The position numbers and the translations under genes were made by a program. DNA of 64,000 nt from Rhizomicrobium sp. (GTDB lineage: Bacteria > Pseudomonadota > Alphaproteobacteria > Micropepsales > Micropepsaceae). Where the stretch lies: positions 434,001-498,000 of the forward strand of contig JBBCHM010000001.1 in assembly GCA_037200045.1 (NCBI GenBank), read 5' to 3'. The stretch's first letter is position 1. Every line of letters begins with the position of its first letter. The notes below the pieces were generated by a model, which did no database searches, had not been told where the DNA came from, and saw only the letters and a list, made by a program, of their open reading frames with translations. This document shows positions 21,901 through 29,602 of this stretch, in pieces.

Positions 21901-22134
21901 TCAATTCCATCGCACCGGCGCGACATCGTATGGATGCACCACCGTCACGGGATGTCCCGTTTCGTCGGCGATCTCGATCTGCTTGCCGTCGAGCGCATCG
22001 GCGCGGCCGGCGAGCAGCGTGCGTATCGTCTCCACCGTCGCGTCGCGCGCGTCCTGCGCCGTCGGGAAGTGATAAATCCTGGGATCGCGCGTCACGGCCT
22101 CGCCGCTGCGAACGATCAGGGTGAATTGCGCCAT
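21901..22134 (-). CDS. Small DUF6894-like protein
   Basis: A 77-residue soluble protein resembling DUF6894-type small alphaproteobacterial proteins: an N-terminal beta strand, then a central helix with regularly spaced Ala/Arg (DARDATVETIRTLLAG), then KQIEIADETGHPVTVV. No catalytic motif is seen. It is alone between convergent and divergent neighbours. The function is unknown and the family assignment is by general look only. Confidence 0.6.
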   Translation of the reverse strand: MAQFTLIVRSGEAVTRDPRIYHFPTAQDARDATVETIRTLLAGRADALDGKQIEIADETGHPVTVVHPYDVAPVRWN

Positions 22135-22268
22135 CTGGATACCTCTGCACGGGAAACGGTGCGCCCCACGAAGAGTTCCGGCCCGCGCCCTCCGATATTA
22201 TACGTTCCCTTGGCAACCGTTTGATCCTGCGCCTATAATCGCATATCCGGCGGGGGCTGGAGGGCAGG

Positions 22269-22874
22269 ATGGCGCCGCAGCCGTCGCAGGAACAGCCCGC
22301 GCCTTGGTGGCGCTCGCCGCGCATGCCGGCCGTGATTCTGGTCGGTGCCGTCCATCTCGGTTTGATCGCGCTCTTTATTCTATCGTCGCGGCCCGAAGCG
22401 ATTCCGCCCTTGCGGCACGAGGTCTTCCTTCTTTTCCGTCCCGCGCCCGTCCGCCTGCCGCGCAAGATCGAGCCGCCCGCCACCGCGCGCCCGGCGCCGC
22501 AGCCTTTCCGCTTCGCACCACCGCCCTCGACCGCGATCACCGTGCCGCCGCCGCCGGCAAGCCAGTTGGAGCTGTCGCTGTTTCGCTGCGCGCCGGAAAA
22601 TCTCGCGAAGCTCGCGCCGTCCGAGCGCGCCCATTGCGGCGAAGCCTACACCGCGCGCGCCTTCGAGGCGCCGGTGCCGGGCGCGCCGAGCGAGCATGCG
22701 GTCGATGTCGAACGTTGGCGCTCCGCGCTCGCGGCGCGCGACACGCCCGCGGCGGTGCCCTGCGCCACGGTCGAACGGATCGAGGTCAACCAGTTCACCC
22801 ACGAGGCGGCCAACGCCGTCATGACCGACCCGCTCTGCGCCCTGCGCAATCTCGTCGACCGATCCGATCACTAG
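22269..22874 (+). CDS. Hypothetical single-pass membrane protein with a proline-rich linker
   Basis: Of 201 residues, a cytoplasmic N-terminus is followed by one helix at ~20-40 (AVILVGAVHLGLIALFILSS). Next come a Pro/Arg/Ala-rich linker (~45-100) and a C-terminal domain with four Cys (FRCAPENL, HCGEAY, PCATVERI, LCALRN) that could form disulfides in the periplasm. The topology resembles TonB-like or energy-coupling proteins but no known motif is present. It ends 41 bases before a small two-helix protein gene. Confidence 0.6.
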   Translation: MAPQPSQEQPAPWWRSPRMPAVILVGAVHLGLIALFILSSRPEAIPPLRHEVFLLFRPAPVRLPRKIEPPATARPAPQPFRFAPPPSTAITVPPPPASQLELSLFRCAPENLAKLAPSERAHCGEAYTARAFEAPVPGAPSEHAVDVERWRSALAARDTPAAVPCATVERIEVNQFTHEAANAVMTDPLCALRNLVDRSDH

Positions 22875-22915
22875 ATCGGCTTGATATTGGGATTATAGTC
22901 ATATATGGTCGTCCC

Positions 22916-23089
22916 ATGACCTCGGGATGGCTCTGGTTCTTGGTGAGTTTGGGTGCCGCCCTGATGGTCGCGGCGCTGCAGCAGCTTGTGCCAACGGCCT
23001 ATGTTATATGGGCCTGGATCCTCGCGCTCGGAGTCGCTTTGATCCTCTTCGCGGCGACGGCCTATCTCCTGCATCATGATAGAACATAA
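22916..23089 (+). CDS. Small two-helix membrane protein (57 aa)
   Basis: A 57-residue protein consisting almost entirely of two membrane helices (WLWFLVSLGAALMVAALQQL and VIWAWILALGVALILFAATA) ending in LLHHDRT. Start ATG 22916 is inferred from where the hydrophobic segment begins; no strong ribosome site is visible. Codon use is GC-rich like the neighbours. The function is unknown. Confidence 0.5.
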   Translation: MTSGWLWFLVSLGAALMVAALQQLVPTAYVIWAWILALGVALILFAATAYLLHHDRT

Positions 23090-23117
23090 TCCTATGATGA
23101 TTATTTGATGACTCCCC

Positions 23118-23148
23118 TTGACGAACGAGCCTTTGATGACTTTATGAT
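23118..23148 (+). promoter_or_regulatory. Candidate promoter for the Trp-heptad/RHH operon
   Basis: TTGACG (23118-23123) and TATGAT (23143-23148) have a 19-base spacer. The AT-rich stretch around them holds two copies of TTTGATGACT, 28 bases apart (23104 and 23132), which could be an operator for the downstream ribbon-helix-helix protein. The spacer is longer than ideal. Confidence 0.35.
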
Positions 23149-23196
23149 GACCACAAGGGCCGCGACACAGGCCCGGCTCACAGACAGGAGTTTTTC

Positions 23197-23742
23197 ATGA
23201 GCAAAATCGGAGTGGGCGTCGGCGATGAATTTCCGCTCGACGACGGCGCGGCCAAGTCCGCCGCCGGCGAAACCCCACGCACCCCCGAAGACGACCGCGC
23301 GGAATTCGAGGAATGGAAGCGCCGCCGCGACGCTTGGCGCGCCCAGCGCGAAGCCTGGCGGGCGCAGCGCGAGGAATGGCGCCGCCGCCGCCACGAATGG
23401 AAAGAGCAGTGGCGCGCCCAGCGCCGCCAATGGCGCGACGAATACCGCGATGGCCCCGAAGCCGGCCCCTACGGACATCCCTTTTTTTTTGGACGTGGAC
23501 CATGGCGGGTTGTCGGGACCGTCGCGGCGGTCGCGCTGATCGTGTTCGCCCTTAGCCATATCGGTTACATCATCGTGGGATTGGCCGCGCTCGCTCTGCT
23601 GTTCGCGGCCTATCACCACTTCGGCCATGATCCCCTGGATATTGGCCCGCGCGACTATGCGCGCCCCGTCACCACCCCGCCGCCCGCGCCGCAGACTTCG
23701 GTCGAGAAGCCGCGCGATCCGGCCGAAAAGGACTTGAAATGA
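23197..23742 (+). CDS. Membrane protein with a Trp/Arg heptad-repeat cytoplasmic domain
   Basis: A 181-residue protein. Residues ~40-90 form seven-residue repeats led by Trp (WKRRRDA, WRAQREA, WRAQREE, WRRRRHE, WKEQ, WRAQRRQ, WRDEYRD), a very basic probable helix that could bind nucleic acid or acidic lipid. Two hydrophobic helices follow at ~105-140 (VVGTVAAVALIVFAL; YIIVGLAALALLFAAY), then a Pro-rich tail. Start ATG 23197 follows AGGAG. The stop overlaps the ATG of the RHH gene. A run of nine T (23482-23490) sits just before the helices. No family name is assigned. Confidence 0.65.
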   Translation: MSKIGVGVGDEFPLDDGAAKSAAGETPRTPEDDRAEFEEWKRRRDAWRAQREAWRAQREEWRRRRHEWKEQWRAQRRQWRDEYRDGPEAGPYGHPFFFGRGPWRVVGTVAAVALIVFALSHIGYIIVGLAALALLFAAYHHFGHDPLDIGPRDYARPVTTPPPAPQTSVEKPRDPAEKDLK

Positions 23743-24035
23743 GACATCGTCACGGTCACCGCTTTCATGGCGCCGCCGCGGAGGCCATGCGCGCCGCCGC
23801 CGACGCCATGGAAACCGGCGAACGCACCACCACCCGCGTCCAGCTCGAATTGCCGCCCCAGGCGATGGAGCGCCTGCAAAAGCTGAAGGAGAAGACCGAA
23901 GCCGCCTCCTACGCCGAGGTCATCCGCAACGCCCTGCGCCTGTTCGAGGCGCTGGTGCAGGAGCACGAAGCCGGTGCGGAATTTTCCCTAAAGCGCGCGA
24001 ACGGCGAGGTCGTCGCCTACAGGATATTCGTGTAG
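23739..24035 (+). CDS. Ribbon-helix-helix DNA-binding protein
   Basis: A 98-residue protein with a His-rich N-terminus (MRHRHGHRFHG). An RHH fold occupies ~33-80: strand TTTRVQLELPPQAMERL, then helices LKEKTEAASYAEVIRNAL and RLFEALVQEHEAG. RHH proteins bind operators as dimers through the strand. The overlap with the Trp-heptad membrane protein (ATGA) suggests the pair acts together, possibly tethering DNA or sequestering the regulator at the membrane; that is inference. Confidence 0.75.
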   Translation: MRHRHGHRFHGAAAEAMRAAADAMETGERTTTRVQLELPPQAMERLQKLKEKTEAASYAEVIRNALRLFEALVQEHEAGAEFSLKRANGEVVAYRIFV

Positions 24036-24055
24036 TTCGCTTTCAACACCAGCAC

Positions 24056-24128
24056 TGTCATGCCCGCGCAGGCGGGCATCCAGGCCGCCCGCACCGAAGT
24101 CTGGATTCCCGCTTGCGCGGGAATGACA
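24056..24128. repeat. Paired intergenic palindromes (IRU type)
   Basis: Two hairpins in opposite orientation, TCATGCCCGCGCAGGCGGGC with ATCCAG and CTGGATTCCCGC with TTGCGCGGGAATGACA, fill the gap between the RHH gene and the flavoprotein gene. The ends TGTCAT/ATGACA and inner CCAG/CTGG match the elements near 53.5 and 60.3 kb. Confidence 0.8.
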
Positions 24129-24144
24129 ATTGGAGATGACCCAA

Positions 24145-24894
24145 ATGACCGTCGCCGAATCCCCCTCCGCCTTCTCGCAGCTCGCGCTCTATCTGTCGCG
24201 CAAGGGCCGCCCGGTCTGGCCGCTGGCCGTTCAGGGCAAGCGCGATATCACCCCGCGCATGACGCGCGTGACCCTCACCTGTCCCGCGCTGGGCGACCTC
24301 GCCTGGAAGCGCGGCCAGGACCTGGTGCTGGAGCTGCCGCTGCCGGGCGGGGAGATCGCGCGCCGCCACTACACGATCCGCGACATCGCCGGCGGCGTGC
24401 TCGCCATCGATTTCGTGCGCCACGGCGCGAGCCCCGCCGGGCGCTGGCTCGATGCCGTCCAGCCGGGCGATCTGCTGAACGCCGCCGGCCCGCGCGGCCA
24501 CACTTATATCCACGACGCCGACTGGCATCTCTTCACCGGCGACGAGACCGCGATCCCGGCGATCTTCGCCATGCTCGAAGGCCTGCCGGGCGACGCGCGC
24601 GCCATCGCCTTCATCGAGATCGCCGACGACGCCGAGCGCCAGCCGGCGCCGCAAAACGCCCGCATCGTCTGGCTGTCGCGCGACGGCGCGCCCATCGTGC
24701 CCAGCCGCCGGCTCTACGATGCGGTCGATGCCTTCGCCCTGCCGGAGGGCCGCGGCCACGCCTATATCCTGGGCGAAACCTCGAGCGTCCGCGCCATCCG
24801 CCAGCGCCTGATCGCGCGCGGGCTTGGCAAGGAGCAGACTTGCGCCGAAGGTTACTGGCGACCCGGCCGCGTCGGCGGCCACGACCACGCGTGA
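24145..24894 (+). CDS. Siderophore-interacting FAD/NAD(P)H oxidoreductase
   Basis: A cytoplasmic ferric-siderophore reductase of the ViuB/SIP type, releasing iron from imported siderophore. The 249 residues carry an FAD domain (RMTRVTLTCPAL, flavin-binding RRHYTIR, DFVRHGASPAGRWLDAVQPGD), then an NAD(P)H domain (GDETAIPAI, YILGETSSVRAIR) and the C-terminal GYWRPGR. ATG 24145, nine bases after GGAG, is preferred over ATG 24136 or TTG 24130. No siderophore uptake gene is adjacent. Confidence 0.9.
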   Translation: MTVAESPSAFSQLALYLSRKGRPVWPLAVQGKRDITPRMTRVTLTCPALGDLAWKRGQDLVLELPLPGGEIARRHYTIRDIAGGVLAIDFVRHGASPAGRWLDAVQPGDLLNAAGPRGHTYIHDADWHLFTGDETAIPAIFAMLEGLPGDARAIAFIEIADDAERQPAPQNARIVWLSRDGAPIVPSRRLYDAVDAFALPEGRGHAYILGETSSVRAIRQRLIARGLGKEQTCAEGYWRPGRVGGHDHA

Positions 24895-24913
24895 GCGTGG
24901 GGCGGGGGGACAC

Positions 24914-25372
24914 ATGCTCGCGGCACTCCTCGGCTTCGCCAGCGTGCTGGGCGCCGGCATCCTGGCCGGCGAGGAGTTCATTATCCGCTATGGCGTTCGC
25001 GCGCCGATCGCCACGCTGGAGCCCAGGCCGCAAATCGAATTGCGCCAGGCACTGATCCGCCGGATGCGCTTGGTGGTCCCAGCCGTTTTCGTCTTCACCT
25101 TGTTGTCGGGAGCGGCCGCCGCTTGGCTCGATTCCCGTTTCGGCTTCGAATTGGCGGTTCGCGTCGCCGCGCTGCTCGCCCTGGTCGCGTTCATCGCGAT
25201 CACGCTCGGGGGCACGGTGCCGATCAACAAGGCGGCCTTGAACTGGAATCCGGTCGCGCCGCCGCCCGATTGGCGCGATAGGATCGCGCGCTGGGAACGG
25301 CTCGATACGGCGCGGACATGGGCGGCGCTCGCGGCGTTCGGATTGTTCCTGGCGGCGGCGACGCTGCGCTGA
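24914..25372 (+). CDS. DUF1772-family membrane protein
   Basis: A 152-residue protein with four predicted membrane helices: ~3-20, ~50-70, ~76-95 (VAALLALVAFIAITLG) and ~130-150. A conserved-looking TVPINKAALNW after the third helix is typical of DUF1772 (anthrone-oxygenase-like) proteins. ATG 24914 has a strong GGGGGGA site. It lies 19 bases after the siderophore-interacting gene, so it may be in the same transcript. Its function is not established. Confidence 0.75.
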   Translation: MLAALLGFASVLGAGILAGEEFIIRYGVRAPIATLEPRPQIELRQALIRRMRLVVPAVFVFTLLSGAAAAWLDSRFGFELAVRVAALLALVAFIAITLGGTVPINKAALNWNPVAPPPDWRDRIARWERLDTARTWAALAAFGLFLAAATLR

Positions 25373-25409
25373 GCGACGGTTTCGGCTAGAACGCGTGAAG
25401 AGGCCCCGC

Positions 25410-26120
25410 ATGACTTTGAAACTCGTCGCCTGTCCGTCGCCGAACCATGACGAGCGGCCCGCCGGCGCGGCGGTCGACATTCTCGTGCTGCACTACACCG
25501 GCATGAAGACGGCGGACGAGGCGCTGGCGCGGCTCTGCGATCCGGCGGCGAAGGTCTCGGCGCATTACACCATCGGCCGCGACGGCCGCGTCTACGCCCA
25601 TGTGCCGGAGGAGCGCCGCGCCTGGCACGCCGGCGTGTCGTATTGGGCGGGGGAGACGAACGTCAACGCGCGCTCCATCGGGATCGAGCTCGTCAATCCC
25701 GGTCACGAATTCGGCTACGAGCCCTTCCCCGATCCGCAGATCGCCGCCCTGATCGACCTCGCGCGCGGGATATTGAAGCGCCATCCGATTCCGCCGCATC
25801 GCGTGCTGGGCCACTCCGATGTGGCGCCGGCGCGCAAGATGGACCCGGGCGAGCTCTTTCCGTGGCCGCGCCTTGCCGAATTCGGCATCGGCCTGTGGCC
25901 GTCCTCTCTTTCCTCCCGCGCGATAGCGGGGGAGGGGCGTGCGGTCTCCGACTTGTCGGAATTCGGCTACGGCATCCCTCCGCACACGGATGTTCCATTG
26001 GAATCCGTGATCGCCGCCTTCCAGCGCCATTTCCGCCCCTCCGGGATCGACGGGAGCTGGGACGGCGAATGCGCCGCCGTGCTGGCGGGATTGCTTGCTC
26101 GGAATCCACCCTCCCCTTGA
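25410..26120 (+). CDS. N-acetylmuramoyl-L-alanine amidase (AmpD/AmiD-like, Amidase_2)
   Basis: Cleaves the bond between N-acetylmuramic acid and L-alanine, probably on recycled anhydro-muropeptides. The 236 residues have no signal peptide, which suits a cytoplasmic AmpD role. Zinc ligands fit LHYTG (His), HSDVAPARKMDPGELFPW (His/Asp) and the middle WHAG. A peptidoglycan-binding-like tail (VIAAFQRHFRPSGIDG) is at the C-terminus. Two palindromic repeats lie inside the frame: one encodes SSRAIAGEGRA near residue 170 (25905-25938), the other spans the stop. Start ATG 25410; GTG 25395 is an alternative. Confidence 0.88.
   Translation: MTLKLVACPSPNHDERPAGAAVDILVLHYTGMKTADEALARLCDPAAKVSAHYTIGRDGRVYAHVPEERRAWHAGVSYWAGETNVNARSIGIELVNPGHEFGYEPFPDPQIAALIDLARGILKRHPIPPHRVLGHSDVAPARKMDPGELFPWPRLAEFGIGLWPSSLSSRAIAGEGRAVSDLSEFGYGIPPHTDVPLESVIAAFQRHFRPSGIDGSWDGECAAVLAGLLARNPPSP
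25907..25938. repeat. Short palindrome inside the amidase gene
   Basis: CCTCCCGC and GCGGGGGAGG flank GCGATA, a common intergenic hairpin type. It is translated in frame between the catalytic domain (GIGLWP) and the C-terminal domain (DLSEFGYG), which indicates an insertion into a tolerant linker. Confidence 0.6.
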
Positions 26121-26128
26121 GGGAGGGT
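26108..26128 (+). terminator. Hairpin across the amidase stop codon
   Basis: ACCCTCCC and GGGAGGGT form a perfect 8-bp stem with a 5-base loop that contains most of the TGA stop. There is no T tract, so it is more likely a repeat unit than a strong terminator; it supplies the last residues PPSP. Confidence 0.45.
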
Positions 26129-26194
26129 CGAATTGCACACCCGTCATGCATTCGCGACGCTTCCCAGCGGTCGAACGCCTGCTAGCCTCGCCCC

Positions 26195-26890
26195 ATGAAA
26201 ACCATCGGCATGCTCGGGGGGATGAGCTGGGAATCCTCCGCCGTCTACTACCGGCTCCTCAACCGCGAAGCGCAGGCTCGCGTCGGCGGGGTCGCCTCCG
26301 CGAAGATCATCCTGCATTCCTTCGACTTCGCCGAGATCTCCGTCGCGCAGCGGACCGGCGCCTGGGACGACGCCAACCGCCGCATGGCCGAGGCCGCGCA
26401 AGGCCTCGAGCGCGCCGGCGCCGACTTCGTCATCATGTGCTGCAACACCATGCATTGCGCGACGGACGCTATCGAGAAAGCGATCCGCGTTCCCTTCCTG
26501 CACATCGCCGATCCGCTCGGCGCCGCCATCGATCGCGCCCGCATGCGCCGCGTCGCGCTCCTGGGTTCCAGCCACACGATGGAGCGGGACGATATCCTGC
26601 TCGGCCGCCTCAAGGGACGCTACGGCCTCGACGTCATCGTGCCGCAAGGCGACGACGCCGCCGAAGTCAGCCGGGTGGTCTATGAGGAACTCGTGCGCGG
26701 CCGGTTCCTTCCGGCCTCGCGCGCCAAGTATCGCGACATCATCGCGGGCCTCGTGGCGCGCGGCGCGGAAGGCGTGATCCTCGGCTGCACCGAGCTGCCG
26801 CTGCTCGTCATGCCGGAAGATTCCGCCGTTCCGCAATTCGATACCACCACGCTCCACGCGACGGCGGCGGTCGATCTGGCGCTCGGCTAG
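26195..26890 (+). CDS. Aspartate/glutamate racemase family protein (YgeA-like)
   Basis: A cofactor-independent amino-acid racemase of 231 residues. The two catalytic Cys are in MCCNTMH (~residue 85) and GCTELPLL (~residue 195). The N-terminus MKTIGMLGGMSWESSAVYYRLLN is highly typical of the family. It could supply D-aspartate or D-glutamate; MurI itself is a different subfamily. Its stop overlaps that of the convergent sciP gene by four bases. Confidence 0.9.
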   Translation: MKTIGMLGGMSWESSAVYYRLLNREAQARVGGVASAKIILHSFDFAEISVAQRTGAWDDANRRMAEAAQGLERAGADFVIMCCNTMHCATDAIEKAIRVPFLHIADPLGAAIDRARMRRVALLGSSHTMERDDILLGRLKGRYGLDVIVPQGDDAAEVSRVVYEELVRGRFLPASRAKYRDIIAGLVARGAEGVILGCTELPLLVMPEDSAVPQFDTTTLHATAAVDLALG

Positions 26891-27162
26891 CGCCCGCCGA
26901 TGCGGTATTCCTGGGCATGCGTCGCGCGCAGGCCGGCGAGGCCGTATTTGTCGATCGCGCGCTGCCAGGACGAGAACTCCTCCACCGTCAGCGCATAGCG
27001 CTGGCAGGCCTCGTCGAGGCTGAGCGCGCCGCCCTGCACCGCGGCCACGACCTGGGCCTTGCGCCGCGGCACCCAGCGTTTGGTCCTCGGCTCCGGCAGG
27101 TCGAACGCCGCCATTGTGGCGGGCGAGGGGCGGCTTTCGTCGAGTTGGTGGATGGATGCCAT
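26887..27162 (-). CDS. sciP: SciP-type CtrA inhibitor (DUF1153)
   Basis: A small helix-turn-helix protein of 91 residues found only in alphaproteobacteria. In Caulobacter SciP binds CtrA and blocks transcription of CtrA targets in G1. The core RWVPRRKAQVVAAVQGG, LSLDEACQRYALTVEEFSSW and GLRATHAQEYR is nearly the family consensus. It is the strongest taxonomic marker in the window. No CtrA box is seen in its 100-base upstream region. Confidence 0.92.
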   Translation of the reverse strand: MASIHQLDESRPSPATMAAFDLPEPRTKRWVPRRKAQVVAAVQGGALSLDEACQRYALTVEEFSSWQRAIDKYGLAGLRATHAQEYRIGGR

Positions 27163-27267
27163 GTTTGTTCTCCCAGTTTCTTGGTTCTGAGAGTGCCGAA
27201 CTACGCAACACGTTCCGTGGAACTCCCCGTGCCCGCGAATCTGGTTACCGGAAGGCGAAGCATTCCG

Positions 27268-27483
27268 CTAAAATTGTGCCGGTCGCGTCCGCAGGTCGAA
27301 TTCCAGCATCGGCAGCAGGCGGCCCGGAATGGACTGCGACGGCGCCTCGCCGGTCCGCCGCGCGCCGAGGCGCAGGTAAAATCCCTCCGCATGCGGATCG
27401 GATTGGATCGACAGCATGGTTCCGCCCAGCCGCCGCGCCATCCCGGCGATCGCGCCGAACAGGGCGTCGGCAAGTATCCCGGT
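27268..27483 (-). pseudogene. C-terminal fragment of a GNAT acetyltransferase
   Basis: About 70 codons resemble the end of GNAT N-acetyltransferases: a helix (LFGAIAGMARRLGG), strand MLSIQSDPHAEGFYLRLGARRTGE, and the closing SIPGRLLPMLEFDL. The acetyl-CoA binding loop and N-terminal half are absent: upstream the frame passes into unrelated sequence and then into the RNase P RNA gene. It looks like a remnant left by a deletion or rearrangement next to rnpB. Confidence 0.6.
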
Positions 27484-27524
27484 CGTCGGCCGCCGGCAAT
27501 CGGCTCGCCCGCGTGCGTCCCGAC

Positions 27525-27553
27525 TCGACCGGGTGCTGGCGAAAGCGTAGGTT
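27525..27553 (+). promoter_or_regulatory. Candidate rnpB promoter
   Basis: TCGACC (27525-27530) and TAGGTT (27548-27553) are 17 bases apart, and the RNA's first paired base at 27560 is seven bases further, a normal start distance. The hexamers are imperfect. Confidence 0.4.
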
Positions 27554-27559
27554 CCGCCC

Positions 27560-27947
27560 GCGTCAGATGGCCGGATGGCCGCTCTTCCTCGCAAGGGGAG
27601 GGGAGGAAAGTCCGGGCTCCACGGAGACACGGTGCCGGCTAACGGCCGGCGGGGGCGACCCCAGGGACAGCGCCACAGAAATGATACCGCCTACCGGCCC
27701 GGTCTTCTTTCGGGAAGATCGGCCGCGGCAAGGTTGAAATGGTGCGGTAAGAGCGCACCGCGGTCCTGGCAACAGGAGCGGCAAGGCAAGCCCCACCGGG
27801 AGCAAGACCAAATAGGGACGGCACCTGATCCGTTTCCGGATCGCCGTCCGGGTAGGTCGCGCGAGGTGGCGAGCGATCGCCATCCCAGAGGAATGGCCAT
27901 CCTCTCGGCAACGAGAGACAGAACCCGGCTTACAGGCCATCTGACGC
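27560..27947 (+). ncRNA. rnpB: RNase P RNA
   Basis: The catalytic RNA of RNase P, which matures tRNA 5' ends. The ends form a perfect 13-bp P1 helix (27560-27572 with 27935-27947). Conserved cores are present: GAGGAAAGTCCGGGCTCC at 27601-27618, ACAGCGCCACAGAAA near 27667, a TAAGAGCGCACCG stretch near 27748, and AGACAGAACCCGGCTTA near the 3' end. The arrangement is the ancestral type A form of about 388 nt. Open frames drawn across it are not genes. Confidence 0.95.
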
Positions 27948-28031
27948 GCCTTGGAAACTGTCACCCCCGGCCAGCGAGCGCAGCGAGCGCGCGCCGGGGC
28001 CCAGGTGCAGCAAGCATCCCGACGTTGCGGC

Positions 28032-28616
28032 TCAGGCCACTTTGATGTCTTCGGACGCGTCCAGGTGCTCGACCCGCTCCAGTTCGATCACCGCATAGTC
28101 CACCGGCTCGCCCAGCGCCTGCGCCACCGATTTGATCTTCAGATAGCGGTCGACCGGCAGATGCGCGTGCGCCAGGACCGGCGTCACGCCCTGCGCGTCG
28201 GGCGCGAAGGGCAGCACGATCTCTTCGCACAGATAGTCCTCGCCCTCCGTCGTGGCGAGGCGGCGATGCCCCACCAGGATCGCGCCGCGCGCGATCTTCG
28301 AATAAACGCCGAGCCGCGTGGCGCGATAGCTTGGCGGCGCCGCGGCGATCCAGTCCGCGCCCGTCATCTCCCGGCCCAGGATATGCGCATAGCGCGTGCC
28401 GGCCAGCCGCACGGTCACGCTCTGGTCGGGCACGACGTTGAAGAGGACGATGGTCGGCAGGAAGGTCTTGAAATTCGAGGGCCGGAACGCGTCGCGCCGA
28501 GGCAGCGCATCGCTCCGCCACAGCCCCAGCCAGCGCGCCGCCAATTCGCCGTTCGAGCGCGCGAGATGCAGCGCCTCGATGGTCCGTTCCGCCGCGTGTC
28601 TGTCGAAGCCGTTCAC
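28032..28616 (-). CDS. PAS-domain protein (PAS_5 type)
   Basis: A 194-residue single-domain cytoplasmic PAS protein of the kind common in Rhodospirillales and Rhizobiales: ALHLARSNGELAARWLGLWRSDALPRRDAF, FKTFLPTIVLFNVV, RLAGTRYAHILGREMTGADW. It has no output domain. Start GTG 28616; no ATG fits. The ligand and partner are unknown. It ends 85 bases after rnpB on the opposite strand. Confidence 0.8.
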   Translation of the reverse strand: MNGFDRHAAERTIEALHLARSNGELAARWLGLWRSDALPRRDAFRPSNFKTFLPTIVLFNVVPDQSVTVRLAGTRYAHILGREMTGADWIAAAPPSYRATRLGVYSKIARGAILVGHRRLATTEGEDYLCEEIVLPFAPDAQGVTPVLAHAHLPVDRYLKIKSVAQALGEPVDYAVIELERVEHLDASEDIKVA

Positions 28617-28710
28617 GTTGTCCTCGCAACGTCCGGTTCTAGACGCGACAACGCTAACCGAGGGTTTACGCCGGCGAAGTTCCGCTTAGGTAGGATCGCG
28701 TAACGGCAGC

Positions 28711-29583
28711 TTACAGACCGGATCTCTTCGCGATCAGCGCGGCGCCGGCCGTCAGGTCCTTCTCGCCCCAGCCGTCCGCGATCGCGGCCTCGAGCGTGTC
28801 GCGCATCAGATCGCCCAGCGGCAGGAAGCTGCCGAGCTCGGCCGCCGCGCCGCGCGCCAGGTTCACGTCCTTCAGGCCGAGCACCAGCCGGAAGCCCGGC
28901 GGATCGAACGCCTCGTCGACGATCAGCTTGCCATAGCCCTGATAGAGCGGGGCGGCGAACAGCGACGACGCCATGATCTCCTGGAAGCGGCCGTGATCGA
29001 CGCCGCCCTTGCGCAGCAGCGCGAAGGCCTCGCCCAGCGTCTCCACCACCGACACGATCATGAAATTGCCGGCGATCTTGAACAGGTTCGCCTGCTCCGG
29101 CCTGTCGCCGACGATCTCGACGCGGCGCCCCACCGCGCCGAGCAGCGGCTTGACCGTCTCGACCGCATCGGCCGCGCCCGCCGCGACGACGAGCAATTGG
29201 CCCAGCGCCGCCACGTTCGGCCGCCCGAACACCGGCGCCGCGACGTATCCGAGCCCGCGCTGCGCATGCGCCGCCGCCAGCGCGCGCGCCATGTCGAGCG
29301 ACACCGTCGCCATGTTGCAATGGACGAGCCCCTTGGCCGCGCCGTCGAGCGCCGCGCCGTCCAGCCCCACCGCGTGCAGCGCCGCGTCGTTGGCGAGCAT
29401 GGAGAACAGCACCTCGCCCCGCAGCGCGTCGCCCGGCGTCTTCGCCGCGCGCGCGCCCTGCGCGACGAGCGCCGCGACCGGCTCGGGCGAGCGGTTCCAC
29501 ACCGTCACGTCGTGGCCGGCGCGCAGCAGGTTTGCCGCGATGCCGGCGCCCATCGCGCCCAATCCGATGACTCCGATTTTCAT
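28711..29583 (-). CDS. NAD(P)-dependent oxidoreductase, 3-hydroxyisobutyrate dehydrogenase family
   Basis: A cytoplasmic beta-hydroxyacid dehydrogenase or imine reductase-like enzyme. The 290 residues have Rossmann GLGAMGAGIAANLLRAG at 7-23 and cofactor-specific WNRSPEP. The catalytic Lys is in NLFKIAGNFMI (~residue 170), the DxNLA-type helix in GLKDVNLARG. Arg in WNRS suggests NADPH. The substrate is not identifiable. It lies 19 bases downstream of an aldo/keto reductase gene on the same strand. Confidence 0.88.
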   Translation of the reverse strand: MKIGVIGLGAMGAGIAANLLRAGHDVTVWNRSPEPVAALVAQGARAAKTPGDALRGEVLFSMLANDAALHAVGLDGAALDGAAKGLVHCNMATVSLDMARALAAAHAQRGLGYVAAPVFGRPNVAALGQLLVVAAGAADAVETVKPLLGAVGRRVEIVGDRPEQANLFKIAGNFMIVSVVETLGEAFALLRKGGVDHGRFQEIMASSLFAAPLYQGYGKLIVDEAFDPPGFRLVLGLKDVNLARGAAAELGSFLPLGDLMRDTLEAAIADGWGEKDLTAGAALIAKRSGL

Positions 29584-29602
29584 TCGCGTCTCCTGTTCCG
29601 TC

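Noticed and set aside
27961..28000. Hairpin after rnpB (CCCCGGC / GCCGGGG) as a terminator
   Set aside because: The stem is plausible but no T tract follows, so it is not supported as an intrinsic terminator.
27563..28045. Several open frames over 27.6-28.0 kb
   Set aside because: They lie within or across the RNase P RNA gene, whose P1 helix and conserved cores are clear.
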